From an uncultured Bacteroidales bacterium (GTDB taxonomy: Bacteria; Bacteroidota; Bacteroidia; Bacteroidales; Paludibacteraceae), in NCBI GenBank assembly GCA_946186915.1, contig CAMHOY010000002.1, positions 1 through 64,000 of the forward strand: a DNA stretch of 64,000 bases, given 5' to 3'. Positions 47,048 to 56,575 of the stretch are shown here, piece after piece. The notes under the pieces are model-generated. The model saw only the letters and a program-made list of their open reading frames with translations. It had not been told where the DNA came from and did not search any database. The translations under genes were made by a program, and so were the position numbers. Numbering within the stretch: position 1 is the first letter of the stretch; every line of letters begins with the position of its first letter.

Positions 47048-48361
47048 ATGGCACAAAAACCAAGTATACCTAAGGGCACGCGGGATTTCGGACAAGTGGA
47101 GATGGCCCGCCGCAATTATATCTTCGACACCATCAAAGGTGTATTTCAGTTGTATGGTTTTCAGCAGATAGAGACTCCGGCAATGGAGAACCTGTCCACG
47201 CTGATGGGCAAGTACGGCGAGGAAGGCGACAAACTGCTGTTTCGTATCCAAAACAGCGGCGAGAAAGCCGCTTTAGCACCGGAGAAGGGTTTGCGATATG
47301 ACCTGACCGTTCCTTTTGCTCGTTATGTGGTACAGCACCGCGAGGAGATCGTTTTCCCCTTCAAGCGCTTCCAAATACAACCCGTTTGGCGTGCGGACAG
47401 ACCACAGAAAGGACGTTATCGCGAGTTTTACCAGTGCGATGTAGATGTAATCGGCAGTGACAGTCTCGTCGGCGAGTTGGAACTGATACAAATCGTAGAA
47501 GAAGTGTACCGCCGTCTGGGCATCCGTGTATGCCTGCATATCAACAACCGCAAGGTGCTTGCCGGCATTGCGGAGGTTATCGGTGCGCCTGACAAGATGA
47601 TTGATATCACTGTCGCCATCGACAAACTCGACAAGATCGGTGTAGAAGCCGTGAATGCAGAACTGATTGAACGCGGTTTAAATGCAGAGCAAGTAGACAA
47701 ACTGCAGCCTATTCTCAATCTCTCCGGTTCAACCGCCGACAAACTCAATGCACTACGTTCAATTCTCGCAGCCAGCGAGATAGGCATCCAAGGTATCGAA
47801 GAGCTGGATACTCTTTTCGGCCTAATCAAGGCAACAGATGTGCAATTGAATATCGAATTGGATCTATGTCTTGCCCGCGGACTGAATTACTACACGGGAG
47901 CCATCTTCGAAGTGAAGGCTCTTGATGCCCAAATCGGTTCTATCACCGGTGGCGGCCGGTATGACAACCTAACAGGAATCTTTGGCTTACCCGATGTATC
48001 AGGTGTCGGCATATCCTTTGGCGCCGATCGCATCTATGACGTGCTGACAGAGTTAGATTTATTTCCGAAGGAGCTGCAATCTACCACACAAATTCTATTC
48101 GCAGCGTTCGGCACAGACGAGTTGCATTATGCACTGCAATGGGCTAAAGCATTACGAGCTACGGGTAGGACCGTCGAAGTGTATCCGGAACCCACAAAGA
48201 TGAAGAAGCAGATGAGTTATGCAGACGCAAAACAGATTCCGTTCGTGGCAATAGTAGGCGGCGATGAGATGGCTCAGAACAAAGTGATGCTTAAAAATAT
48301 GGTTTCCGGCGAACAAGAATTAGTGGATTTCGAGGAACTTGTAAAATTGTTAAATTGTTAA
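47048..48361 (+). CDS. hisS: Histidine--tRNA ligase
   Basis: [58 protein letters not shown]. Confidence 0.96.
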   Translation: MAQKPSIPKGTRDFGQVEMARRNYIFDTIKGVFQLYGFQQIETPAMENLSTLMGKYGEEGDKLLFRIQNSGEKAALAPEKGLRYDLTVPFARYVVQHREEIVFPFKRFQIQPVWRADRPQKGRYREFYQCDVDVIGSDSLVGELELIQIVEEVYRRLGIRVCLHINNRKVLAGIAEVIGAPDKMIDITVAIDKLDKIGVEAVNAELIERGLNAEQVDKLQPILNLSGSTADKLNALRSILAASEIGIQGIEELDTLFGLIKATDVQLNIELDLCLARGLNYYTGAIFEVKALDAQIGSITGGGRYDNLTGIFGLPDVSGVGISFGADRIYDVLTELDLFPKELQSTTQILFAAFGTDELHYALQWAKALRATGRTVEVYPEPTKMKKQMSYADAKQIPFVAIVGGDEMAQNKVMLKNMVSGEQELVDFEELVKLLNC

Positions 48362-48367
48362 GCTATT
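48336..48367. repeat. Tandem array, 4 x 8 bp, at the hisS 3' end and junction
   Basis: AACTTGTA|AAATTGTT|AAATTGTT|AAGCTATT then ATG. Confidence 0.75.
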
Positions 48368-48904
48368 ATGGCAGATACGAATAGACAATTCGATGAAGTG
48401 ACAGCAAAGTGTCGCCAAATCTTTATCGACAAGATGAAGGACTATGGTCCTTCGTGGCGTATTTTCCGTTTACATGGCATTACAGACCAATTGTATATCA
48501 AGGCTTGTAATATCCGTCAGCGTCAAGAGACGGGTATTAGTTTGGTAGGAGATGACATAGAGGGGAATCTGCGCGCAATCGTAAACTACGGCATCATGGC
48601 TATTATCCAAGAGCGTAATGGATATGCAGATGCTACAGACATGAGTAGCGAAGAAGCCACAAAGTTATATGACAAGGTGTTACATGAAGCAAAGGAATTG
48701 ATGGTGCGCAAGAATCACGATTACGGAGAAGCATGGCGCGAAATGAGCAAAGAAGGTATTGTTGATATGATTCTCGCGAAAATCATCCGTATCAAGAATA
48801 TATTGTCCAATAACGGCAAAACCATCGCTTCGGAAGGTACCGAAGGCAATTATTTCGACATCATCAACTACGCAATATTTGATTTGATTCATTATGAGAA
48901 TTAA
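48368..48904 (+). CDS. DUF1599 domain-containing protein
   Basis: two internal repeats KMKDYGPSWRIFRLHGITDQLYIKACNIRQ / KNHDYGEAWREMSKEGIVDMILAKIIRIKN. Confidence 0.88.
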   Translation: MADTNRQFDEVTAKCRQIFIDKMKDYGPSWRIFRLHGITDQLYIKACNIRQRQETGISLVGDDIEGNLRAIVNYGIMAIIQERNGYADATDMSSEEATKLYDKVLHEAKELMVRKNHDYGEAWREMSKEGIVDMILAKIIRIKNILSNNGKTIASEGTEGNYFDIINYAIFDLIHYEN

Positions 48905-50000
48905 TGCAAAACATATCATTGGCGCAATAAGTCGCACGCTGCTCGCGCTGACCTTCTTGTTCTCGGGATTTGTCAAGGCCGTTGATCCGTTAGGTACCGT
49001 CTACAAGATAGAAGACTACCTGAAGGCATTCGGCGGTTTCGCCAACGAACTGCTGCCTTTGGCAGGTGCTGCTGCAGTGTGTCTGATTATTGTGGAATGG
49101 CTGTTGGGCGTGTGCATGTTAGCAAATATTCGCACGCGTTGGACGAGTTGGTTAGCTCTTGCCTTCTACCTTGTCATGACGCCCCTTACGCTTTGGATTG
49201 CGTTAACCAATCCTATCAGCGACTGCGGTTGTTTTGGTGATGCATTGGTACTGACGAATTGGCAGACTTTCTGGAAGAATATAGTGCTGCTTAGTCTTGT
49301 CGTTATCCTATTGGTATGCCGCAAAGCTATTCCACAGACCTTTACGTGGCCGGCAGAGATAATCATTGCCGGTATCGGTTTAGGTGCGTTAATCAATATC
49401 ATGTGTTACAGTTATAACCACCTGCCTCCTATGGATTTCCGTCCATATAAAATAGGTAATAACATTCCCGAATTGATGGAAATACCAGAGGACGCTGAGC
49501 CGGATATCTATGAAACGACCCTGATATACGAGAAAGACGGTGTTCAACAATCCTTTACTCTGGAGAACTACCCGAAAGGAGAGCCAGAGTGGAAATTTGT
49601 GGACCAGCAATCCGTACTTATCAAGAAGGGCTATGAAGCTCCTATTCATGACTTTGAAATCCTAACCATGGACTTCGATGATATCACGTATGATGTATTG
49701 GAATCCGAAGAACCCATCACGCTTGTAATCATTTATGAGATTAAGAAGATGAATCGCTCGCAAATGGATAAACTACGCTCTATCATTCACGAACGGAGTA
49801 AGGTGTATGTACTTACCGGTTCAGGAGAAGACGAAGTTATCGAACTAGCCGAGGAGTTAGGCTGGGACGAAGAGACCACATGGGCAACCTTCTGTTATAC
49901 TGATCCCGTCACGCTGAAAACCATCGTGCGTGCAAACCCGGGACTGATTGTGGTGCAAAATGGAACAATTATAGAGAAAAAGAATTTTAAACAACTATAG
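48894..50000 (+). CDS. DoxX-like / BT_3928 family membrane protein
   Basis: RTLLALTFLFSGFVKAVDPLGTVYKIEDYL, DCGCFGDALVLTNWQTFWKN; C-terminal thioredoxin-like region. Confidence 0.88.
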   Translation: MRINAKHIIGAISRTLLALTFLFSGFVKAVDPLGTVYKIEDYLKAFGGFANELLPLAGAAAVCLIIVEWLLGVCMLANIRTRWTSWLALAFYLVMTPLTLWIALTNPISDCGCFGDALVLTNWQTFWKNIVLLSLVVILLVCRKAIPQTFTWPAEIIIAGIGLGALINIMCYSYNHLPPMDFRPYKIGNNIPELMEIPEDAEPDIYETTLIYEKDGVQQSFTLENYPKGEPEWKFVDQQSVLIKKGYEAPIHDFEILTMDFDDITYDVLESEEPITLVIIYEIKKMNRSQMDKLRSIIHERSKVYVLTGSGEDEVIELAEELGWDEETTWATFCYTDPVTLKTIVRANPGLIVVQNGTIIEKKNFKQL

Positions 50001-50003
50001 AAT

Positions 50004-50756
50004 ATGGCAAGAATTAAAATGGTTGCAGGTAACTGGAAAATGAACAAGAACCTGCAGGAAGGTGTAGCGTTGGCTACCGAGTTGAAAGAAGCAGTAAAGA
50101 ACCCCTCATGCGCCGTTGTGATCGGCACTCCGTTTATTCACTTGGCTACAGTAGCTGAGTTATTGAAGGGCAGTCCTATTAAAGTAGCAGCTGAGAACTG
50201 CGCAGACCACGAGAAGGGTGCGTACACCGGAGAAGTAAGTGCAGAGATGGTAAAATCCACAGGTGCCGAGTACGTAATATTGGGTCACTCGGAGCGCCGT
50301 CAGTACTATGCAGAAAGCTATGAGATGCTCGCTGAGAAAGTACGCCTGGCACTTGCAAACGGTCTGAAGGTTATCTTCTGTATCGGTGAGGTAAAAGAGG
50401 AGCGTGAGGCAGGCAAGCAAAATGAGGTAGTAAAGGCACAGCTTGAGGGTTCTGTATTCGGACTGAGCGCAGAAGAGTGGAAAAACATCACCTTGGCTTA
50501 CGAACCCGTTTGGGCTATCGGTACGGGTCTTACGGCCACTCCTGTACAGGCACAGGAGATCCATGCCTTCATCCGCAGCCTCGTAGCAGAGAAATTCGGC
50601 AAGCAGGCAGCCGAGGACACGACGATCCTCTACGGCGGAAGCTGCAACGAGAAGAACGCAGCCGAGCTGTTCGCATGCCCGGATATCGACGGCGGTCTGA
50701 TCGGTGGTGCAGCTCTCGTGGCTGAGAAATTCCTCGCCATCATCGCTGCACGATAA
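50004..50756 (+). CDS. tpiA: Triosephosphate isomerase
   Basis: [42 protein letters not shown]. Confidence 0.97.
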   Translation: MARIKMVAGNWKMNKNLQEGVALATELKEAVKNPSCAVVIGTPFIHLATVAELLKGSPIKVAAENCADHEKGAYTGEVSAEMVKSTGAEYVILGHSERRQYYAESYEMLAEKVRLALANGLKVIFCIGEVKEEREAGKQNEVVKAQLEGSVFGLSAEEWKNITLAYEPVWAIGTGLTATPVQAQEIHAFIRSLVAEKFGKQAAEDTTILYGGSCNEKNAAELFACPDIDGGLIGGAALVAEKFLAIIAAR

Positions 50757-50758
50757 GT

Positions 50759-50782
50759 TAATCTACTAGTTAACTGGAAAGC
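50759..50782. repeat. Short 8-bp-phased element in the tpiA-gamma-CA gap
   Basis: TAATCTAC|TAGTTAAC|TGGAAAGC; first 16 bp match 4228-4243 at 15/16 positions. Confidence 0.7.
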
Positions 50783-50790
50783 AAAAAACT

Positions 50791-51318
50791 ATGGCTCTTG
50801 TCAAGACCATAAATAGGAATGGAGAGATTCTCACTCCGCACATCGCGGATGACGTGTTCATGGCGGAGAACGCCACGGTTGTCGGCGATGTGACGGTTGG
50901 TGAGGGTTCGAGTCTGTGGTTTAATGCTGTACTGCGCGGGGACGTAAATACGATTGTAGTAGGCAAGCATTGCAATATTCAAGACGGTGCAGTACTCCAT
51001 ACTCTCTATCAGAAATCAACCATTCGTTTGGGAGACTATGTGTCGGTAGGACACAACGTGACGATACATGGTGCGGATGTAGATGACTACGCATTGATTG
51101 GTATGGGTGCTACTCTACTCGATGATGCCCATGTGGGCGAAGGAGCGATTGTGGCGGCAGGAGCGCTCGTGCTCAAAGGCACACAGATCGGTCCGCACGA
51201 GATATGGGGAGGTGTACCGGCTAAATTCATAAAAAAGGCTGATCCTGCCCAAACCGCAGAAATCAATAAAAAGATTGCAAACAACTATGCGATGTACGCG
51301 AGTTGGTACAAAGAGTGA
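50791..51318 (+). CDS. Gamma carbonic anhydrase family protein
   Basis: left-handed beta-helix hexapeptides; VSVGHNVTIHGADVDDYALIGMGATLLDDAHVGEGAIVAAGALV. Confidence 0.93.
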   Translation: MALVKTINRNGEILTPHIADDVFMAENATVVGDVTVGEGSSLWFNAVLRGDVNTIVVGKHCNIQDGAVLHTLYQKSTIRLGDYVSVGHNVTIHGADVDDYALIGMGATLLDDAHVGEGAIVAAGALVLKGTQIGPHEIWGGVPAKFIKKADPAQTAEINKKIANNYAMYASWYKE

Positions 51319-51350
51319 CATTGTTACGTTAAATTGATAAATAGTAACCT

Positions 51351-52055
51351 ATGTATAAACGCATTTTATTGAAACTTTCCGGTGAAAGTCTCGCCGGAGC
51401 AAACAAACAAGGCATTGATACCCAACACCTTGCCGAGTATGCAGAGCAAATCAAAGCGATAGCTCAGAAAGGTGTACAGATCGGTATTGTCATTGGTGGT
51501 GGAAATATCTTCCGCGGTCTGAGTGGAGCCCAACGCGGTTTTGACCGCGTAAAGGGAGACCAAATGGGCATGTTGGCAACCGTGATCAATGCGTTGGCAT
51601 TAGCATCTGCACTTGAATCCATTGGTCAACCTGTTCGTGTACTAACGTCTATCAGGATGGAGCCGATAGGTGATTTCTACAGTCCTGCGAAAGCCATTCG
51701 ATTGTTAGAAAAAGGAAACGTGGTCATTCTTGCAGGAGGAACAGGTGCACCCTACTTCACTACAGACACCGGGTCGAGTCTTCGTGCTTTGGAGATTAAA
51801 GCAGACATAATGCTGAAGGGTACACGCGTGGATGGTATCTATACTGCCGATCCAGAAAAAGACCAGACAGCAACGAAGTTCAATGAGATCACGTATGACG
51901 AAGTCATCCGTCGCGGACTAAAAGTGATGGACCTTACGGCAACCGCCATGGCGAAAGAGAACGGACTGCCGATCTATGTATTTAACATGGATCAAGTAGG
52001 CAATCTCGGTAAGGTCATCAATGGCGAGAATATAGGAACATTGGTCACTCCATAA
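51351..52055 (+). CDS. pyrH: UMP kinase
   Basis: RILLKLSGESLAG, GNIFRGL, VILAGGTGAPYFTTDT, VDGIYTADP. Confidence 0.96.
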   Translation: MYKRILLKLSGESLAGANKQGIDTQHLAEYAEQIKAIAQKGVQIGIVIGGGNIFRGLSGAQRGFDRVKGDQMGMLATVINALALASALESIGQPVRVLTSIRMEPIGDFYSPAKAIRLLEKGNVVILAGGTGAPYFTTDTGSSLRALEIKADIMLKGTRVDGIYTADPEKDQTATKFNEITYDEVIRRGLKVMDLTATAMAKENGLPIYVFNMDQVGNLGKVINGENIGTLVTP

Positions 52056-52056
52056 C

Positions 52057-52091
52057 ATATATGATTTAAAATTTTAAATTTGATATACTAT
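52057..52091. repeat. Tandem array, 5 x 7 bp, in the pyrH-frr gap
   Basis: ATATATG|ATTTAAA|ATTTTAA|ATTTGAT|ATACTAT; contains palindrome ATTTAAAATTTTAAAT at 52064-52079. Confidence 0.7.
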
Positions 52092-52653
52092 GAACGACGA
52101 ATTAGAACTCTATCAATCTGCAGCCGAAGAACAAATGCAGAACGCCGTTGACCATTTGGACGACACCCTTCAGCACATCCGTGCCGGTAAAGCCAATCCG
52201 CGTATCTTAGATCCGATCAAGATCGACTACTACGGTTCGCTGTCACCGGTGGCCAATTGCGCTACTATCACCACTCCTGATGCCCGTACTATCGCCATCA
52301 CTCCGTGGGAGAAAAAACTGATTGGTGACATTGAGCGTGCTATTATCAATTCGAATATCGGCCTCGCACCATCCAATAACGGCGAGACGATTCGTCTGAT
52401 TCTGCCGCCTTTGACCGAGGAGCGCCGTCGTGAACTGTGCAAACAGTGTAAAGCTGAGTCCGAGAGCGCAAAGATGTCCATCCGCAATGCCCGCCGTGAC
52501 GCCATCGAAGAATTCAAAAAACTCGTGAAGAATGGCCTGAGTGAGGATGTAGAGAAGGATGCGGAAGAGGATATGCAGAAGACCCACGATAAGTATATCG
52601 CGAAGGTCGAAGCCCTATACGCAGCCAAAGAGAAAGAGATCATGACAGTATAA
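52090..52653 (+). CDS. frr: Ribosome recycling factor
   Basis: [45 protein letters not shown]. Confidence 0.95.
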   Translation: MNDELELYQSAAEEQMQNAVDHLDDTLQHIRAGKANPRILDPIKIDYYGSLSPVANCATITTPDARTIAITPWEKKLIGDIERAIINSNIGLAPSNNGETIRLILPPLTEERRRELCKQCKAESESAKMSIRNARRDAIEEFKKLVKNGLSEDVEKDAEEDMQKTHDKYIAKVEALYAAKEKEIMTV

Positions 52654-52660
52654 CTGTCAT
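52642..52660. repeat. Perfect inverted repeat with frr stop codon in the loop
   Basis: ATGACAGT-ata-ACTGTCAT, TAA stop 52651-52653. Confidence 0.75.
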
Positions 52661-52680
52661 TGATTATTTGCAACTGATAA

Positions 52681-53607
52681 TTGGTGAGAGGCTTAGTCAT
52701 CAAATCTACGGGTAGCAGTTACATCGTTCGCATGAACGATGGTTCGGATGCGGAATGTCATATCAAAGGCAATTTCCGTATCCGAGGCATCCGTAGCACG
52801 AATCCTGTGGCTGTCGGAGATCATGTGAAAGTACAAACACTGGCTGACGGTACTAATTGGATTAAGGAGATTGAAGAGCGGCAAAACTATATCATTCGTC
52901 GTGCAACAAACTTGAGCAAAGAGAGTCATATCTTAGCCGCAAACATTGACCAAGTAGCACTTATCGTCACCATTAACCATCCTATCACCTCTACAACGTT
53001 TATTGATCGTTTTCTCGCCACCTGCGAGGCCTATCGCGTGCGCGCGATCCTTATTTTTAACAAGACAGATCTGCTCACCGAAGAGGAGATGGAGCAACTC
53101 GAGGCACTCCGTTCATTGTACGAGTCATTAGACTATCCTACCATTAAACTGTCTGCTATCAGTCTTCAGCCATCAAAAATCATTCCGCTGCTGGCAGGGA
53201 AAACGACCTTGTTCTCCGGCAATTCGGGTGTTGGTAAGAGTACGCTGTTGAATGCGCTTTTCGGCAAAGAGTTGACGCGTACAGGAAAGATATCCGATGC
53301 ACATGACACGGGCATGCACACCACCACTTTCTCGGAGATGTATTTCCTGCCGGATGGCGGCGCTGTCATTGATACTCCGGGTATTAAGGGATTTGGAACA
53401 ATTGATTTTGAAAAAGAAGAAGTGAGTCATTATTTCCGTGAGATATTCCGTGTAAGTCGTGAATGTCGTTTCAGTAATTGTACCCATACCAACGAGCCGG
53501 GTTGCGCTGTACAGGAGGCTATAATAAAAGGATCCATAGCAATCTCTCGCTATGAATCCTATTTATCTATTCTCAACGATTCTACAGAAGGAAAGTATCG
53601 AGGGTAG
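52681..53607 (+). CDS. rsgA: Ribosome small subunit-dependent GTPase A
   Basis: circularly permuted GTPase: [47 protein letters not shown]. Confidence 0.95.
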   Translation: MVRGLVIKSTGSSYIVRMNDGSDAECHIKGNFRIRGIRSTNPVAVGDHVKVQTLADGTNWIKEIEERQNYIIRRATNLSKESHILAANIDQVALIVTINHPITSTTFIDRFLATCEAYRVRAILIFNKTDLLTEEEMEQLEALRSLYESLDYPTIKLSAISLQPSKIIPLLAGKTTLFSGNSGVGKSTLLNALFGKELTRTGKISDAHDTGMHTTTFSEMYFLPDGGAVIDTPGIKGFGTIDFEKEEVSHYFREIFRVSRECRFSNCTHTNEPGCAVQEAIIKGSIAISRYESYLSILNDSTEGKYRG

Positions 53608-54613
53608 CCGTTAGTTCATCAAAACTCTTGGTTTTTGCTTTTTCACGAACCTCGGTTATTTGTCTGTTCACCGCCTGGTCGTACGTGTCTGCTTCTACAC
53701 TTCGGATAACACCTAAGGCAATAGGCAGTTCGTTATCCACTTCTGCATTCACATTAACTATTCTATCCTGACCCATCAGCCCCAATAGCCGATGTAGGGT
53801 CGGATCTGGTTGTGTCGCGTCATGCGTTAACACGCGCGGGTCGTCAGACGGCACAACGATTATCTTAGGCACAAAGGTTACCGGGTCGATCTCTACAGCA
53901 AGACCTTTATCGCGGTCCTTGCCGAATATCATCTTCTCGCCGTGCTTGAGGATGATGGAGTGTTCTGCACGTTGCTCTCTATCAGCTATCCATGCATGTG
54001 TGCCATTGTTAAAAATCACGCAATTCACCAGACACTCTACGATAGAACATCCTTTATGTTGCTGCGCCGCAACGAGACAGTCCACAGTTGTCGGCATGTC
54101 CACGTCAAGTGTCCGTGCGAAAAAAGTACCTCCTGCGCCGAGCACTAATTGCGCAGGCACAAATGGGCGTTCTACCGTTCCAAACGGACTGGACTTGGAA
54201 ACGAAGCCCTTTGGGCTTGTAGGAGAATACTGACCTTTGGTAAGACCATAGATGCGGTTATTGAACATACATACATTGAGGTCCACGTTCCGGCGTATCT
54301 CATGGATAAAATGGTTTCCGCCGATGGCGAGACAATCTCCATCACCGGACATCTGCCAAACGGTTATTTCCGGATGAGAAGTCTTGACGCCGGTAGCGAT
54401 AGCACCGCCACGACCGTGAATGGTGTTAAAACCATAGGTGTTGAGGTAATGCGGCATTCGGCTTGAACAACCGATTCCTGATATTACCGCGACCTGATGC
54501 GTAGGAATACCTATTTGTGCCATGGCTTTCTGCAACGCCATACAAATAGCATGGTCACCGCAACCCGGACAGAAACGAACGTATTGATCTGATTTAAATT
54601 GAGATGCTTCCAT
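53582..54613 (-). CDS. korB: 2-oxoacid:ferredoxin oxidoreductase subunit beta
   Basis: [64 protein letters not shown]. Confidence 0.93.
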   Translation of the reverse strand: MEASQFKSDQYVRFCPGCGDHAICMALQKAMAQIGIPTHQVAVISGIGCSSRMPHYLNTYGFNTIHGRGGAIATGVKTSHPEITVWQMSGDGDCLAIGGNHFIHEIRRNVDLNVCMFNNRIYGLTKGQYSPTSPKGFVSKSSPFGTVERPFVPAQLVLGAGGTFFARTLDVDMPTTVDCLVAAQQHKGCSIVECLVNCVIFNNGTHAWIADREQRAEHSIILKHGEKMIFGKDRDKGLAVEIDPVTFVPKIIVVPSDDPRVLTHDATQPDPTLHRLLGLMGQDRIVNVNAEVDNELPIALGVIRSVEADTYDQAVNRQITEVREKAKTKSFDELTATLDTFLL

Positions 54614-54617
54614 AGGA

Positions 54618-56489
54618 TTATTTTTTAACATGGTTAACGATGCGTTCAACGGCAAATGGTTGTCCTTTTATCTCGTTGTATTGCTCAATTGGCAACTCTG
54701 GGAATTGTGCGCGAAGATACGTAGCAAATTGACCGGTATTTAATTCGCACACCACAATTCGCTTATATTGACTTAGTACTTCGCGGGTGTTTCGAGGAAG
54801 CGGACAGATATAATTGAATTGCGCAAGGTCGCATCCCAAAGCATTGGCGGCGGCATGCAGATGTCCTTCCGTACTACCCCAACCCACAAGGAGCGTTTCG
54901 CTCATTTTTGATTTGTGATTTGAGATTTGTGATTTAATCACTTTCAGTTCCGGTATGGAATTGGCAATCTGTTCGATTTTATGCTTGCGGGCAAGGACCA
55001 TGTGTTCGTGGTTTTCAGGATTCGTGGAGATTGTTCCCTTCTCCGCGTCACGCTCCAAGCCGATATTACGGTGTTCATATCCTTCCATTCCGGGGAAAGC
55101 CCAGTAGCGTACTCCGCGTTCGTCGCGCAGAGCAGGATTGAAATGCCCTTTCAGTTCTTCCGGTACACTCTGCGGGTGTATGGCAGGCAATTCCTCAAGA
55201 GTCGGAACGCGCCAGAGACCTGTTCCGTTAGCGAGATAAGTGTCTGTGAGTAAGATTACAGGCGTCATATTTTCCAACGCGATCTTACATGCCATATATG
55301 CAAAATCAAAGCAGTTGGCGGACGAAGAAGCGGCTATCACTACCGCGGGACACTCGCCGTTTCTTCCATACAGCGCTTGCATAAGGTCCGTTTGTTCGGT
55401 CTTGGTTGGCAGTCCGGTAGAAGGTCCTCCGCGCTGCACATCTACGATGACCAAAGGCAGTTCAGCCATGACAGCCAATCCTATCGCTTCGGATTTGAGA
55501 CTCAAACCGGGTCCGCTGGTGGTAGTACAAGCCAGGTCTCCTGCGAAAGCAGCTCCTATGGCTGTACAAACACCGGCTATCTCGTCTTCGGCCTGAATAG
55601 CCATGACATTCATGTCCTTGCGCGCCGCGAGTTCATGGAGAATATCGGTGGCTGGAGTAATAGGATACGAGCCCAAGAAGAGATGTTTGCCTGCTTTCTG
55701 CGCCGCGGCGATGAGTCCCCAAGCGGTCGCTTTGTTTCCGGCTATAGAGGTGTAGCGTCCGGGCTGTTTGTTTGCAGCGTCCAATTCCTCCAGCCGAATC
55801 TGTGTGGTATTCAGCGCAAGATTCTGCCCGTAGTTATAGCCATCGACTATCACCTTGGTATTTGGCGCGATAAGTGCGGGTTTCTTCTTGAATTTTTCCT
55901 CCAGCAGATGAATGGCTTTTTCCATCGGCTCGTCAAAGAGCCAATAGATGAGCCCCAGTGCGAACATGTTCCGGCACTTGAGCACGGCTTTATTGTCCAT
56001 GCCGGAGTCCTTGAGCGCCTCTTTTGTCAGCGAGGTCAGCGGCACCGGCACTATTTGTACGGACTCGGGAATGCCCAGTTCCGTAAACGGATTGTCGGTG
56101 TGGTACAGTGCTTTCTCCAGGTCCTTATCGGTCAGTGCATCGGTATCGACGATTACTATCGCGTGCCTGTGATAGAGCGCGAACTCATCATCAAAATGCG
56201 CTTGCGGATGGTTGAAATGCGAGCCCAGAGTGCACACCTTCAGCGCCGCGGCATTCATCGCCACGATTACGTCGGCTTTGTCGCCCGGCGTATAGACATC
56301 ACTTCCTAATTCTACTTGAAAACCACTTACGCCACCCAAGGTTCCTTGCGGCGCTCTAATTTCTGCCGGGAAATCCGGCAAAGTAGAGATCTCGTGACCT
56401 AATTCGGCGGCAAGCTGGGCAAACATGTTACCCGTAAGCTGCATTCCATCGCCCGAGTCTCCACAAAATCGAACTACGATATTTTTCAC
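54618..56489 (-). CDS. korA: 2-oxoacid:ferredoxin oxidoreductase subunit alpha
   Basis: RFCGDSGDGMQLTGNMFA, GSYPITPATDILHELA, VVDVQRGGPSTGLPTKTEQTDL. Confidence 0.95.
   Translation of the reverse strand: MKNIVVRFCGDSGDGMQLTGNMFAQLAAELGHEISTLPDFPAEIRAPQGTLGGVSGFQVELGSDVYTPGDKADVIVAMNAAALKVCTLGSHFNHPQAHFDDEFALYHRHAIVIVDTDALTDKDLEKALYHTDNPFTELGIPESVQIVPVPLTSLTKEALKDSGMDNKAVLKCRNMFALGLIYWLFDEPMEKAIHLLEEKFKKKPALIAPNTKVIVDGYNYGQNLALNTTQIRLEELDAANKQPGRYTSIAGNKATAWGLIAAAQKAGKHLFLGSYPITPATDILHELAARKDMNVMAIQAEDEIAGVCTAIGAAFAGDLACTTTSGPGLSLKSEAIGLAVMAELPLVIVDVQRGGPSTGLPTKTEQTDLMQALYGRNGECPAVVIAASSSANCFDFAYMACKIALENMTPVILLTDTYLANGTGLWRVPTLEELPAIHPQSVPEELKGHFNPALRDERGVRYWAFPGMEGYEHRNIGLERDAEKGTISTNPENHEHMVLARKHKIEQIANSIPELKVIKSQISNHKSKMSETLLVGWGSTEGHLHAAANALGCDLAQFNYICPLPRNTREVLSQYKRIVVCELNTGQFATYLRAQFPELPIEQYNEIKGQPFAVERIVNHVKK
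54901..54935. repeat. Tandem array, 5 x 7 bp, inside korA
   Basis: CTCATTT|TTGATTT|GTGATTT|GAGATTT|GTGATTT, encoding KSQISNHKSKM on minus. Confidence 0.9.
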
Positions 56490-56534
56490 AACAATAGATA
56501 AATAGTTAAATTTTGCGCAAAGTTACAAAATAAT

Positions 56535-56565
56535 TTTGATATGTGCAAAAAAAGTTGTAACTTTG
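56535..56565 (+). promoter_or_regulatory. Promoter TTTG-N19-TAACTTTG for lepA
   Basis: TTTG 56535-56538, TAACTTTG 56558-56565; ATG 10 nt downstream. Confidence 0.78.
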
Positions 56566-56575
56566 CGCTCGATTT

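Noticed and set aside
55377-56309. 310-aa ORF on plus strand
   Set aside because: Antisense shadow of korA, which has full family motifs; no promoter seen.
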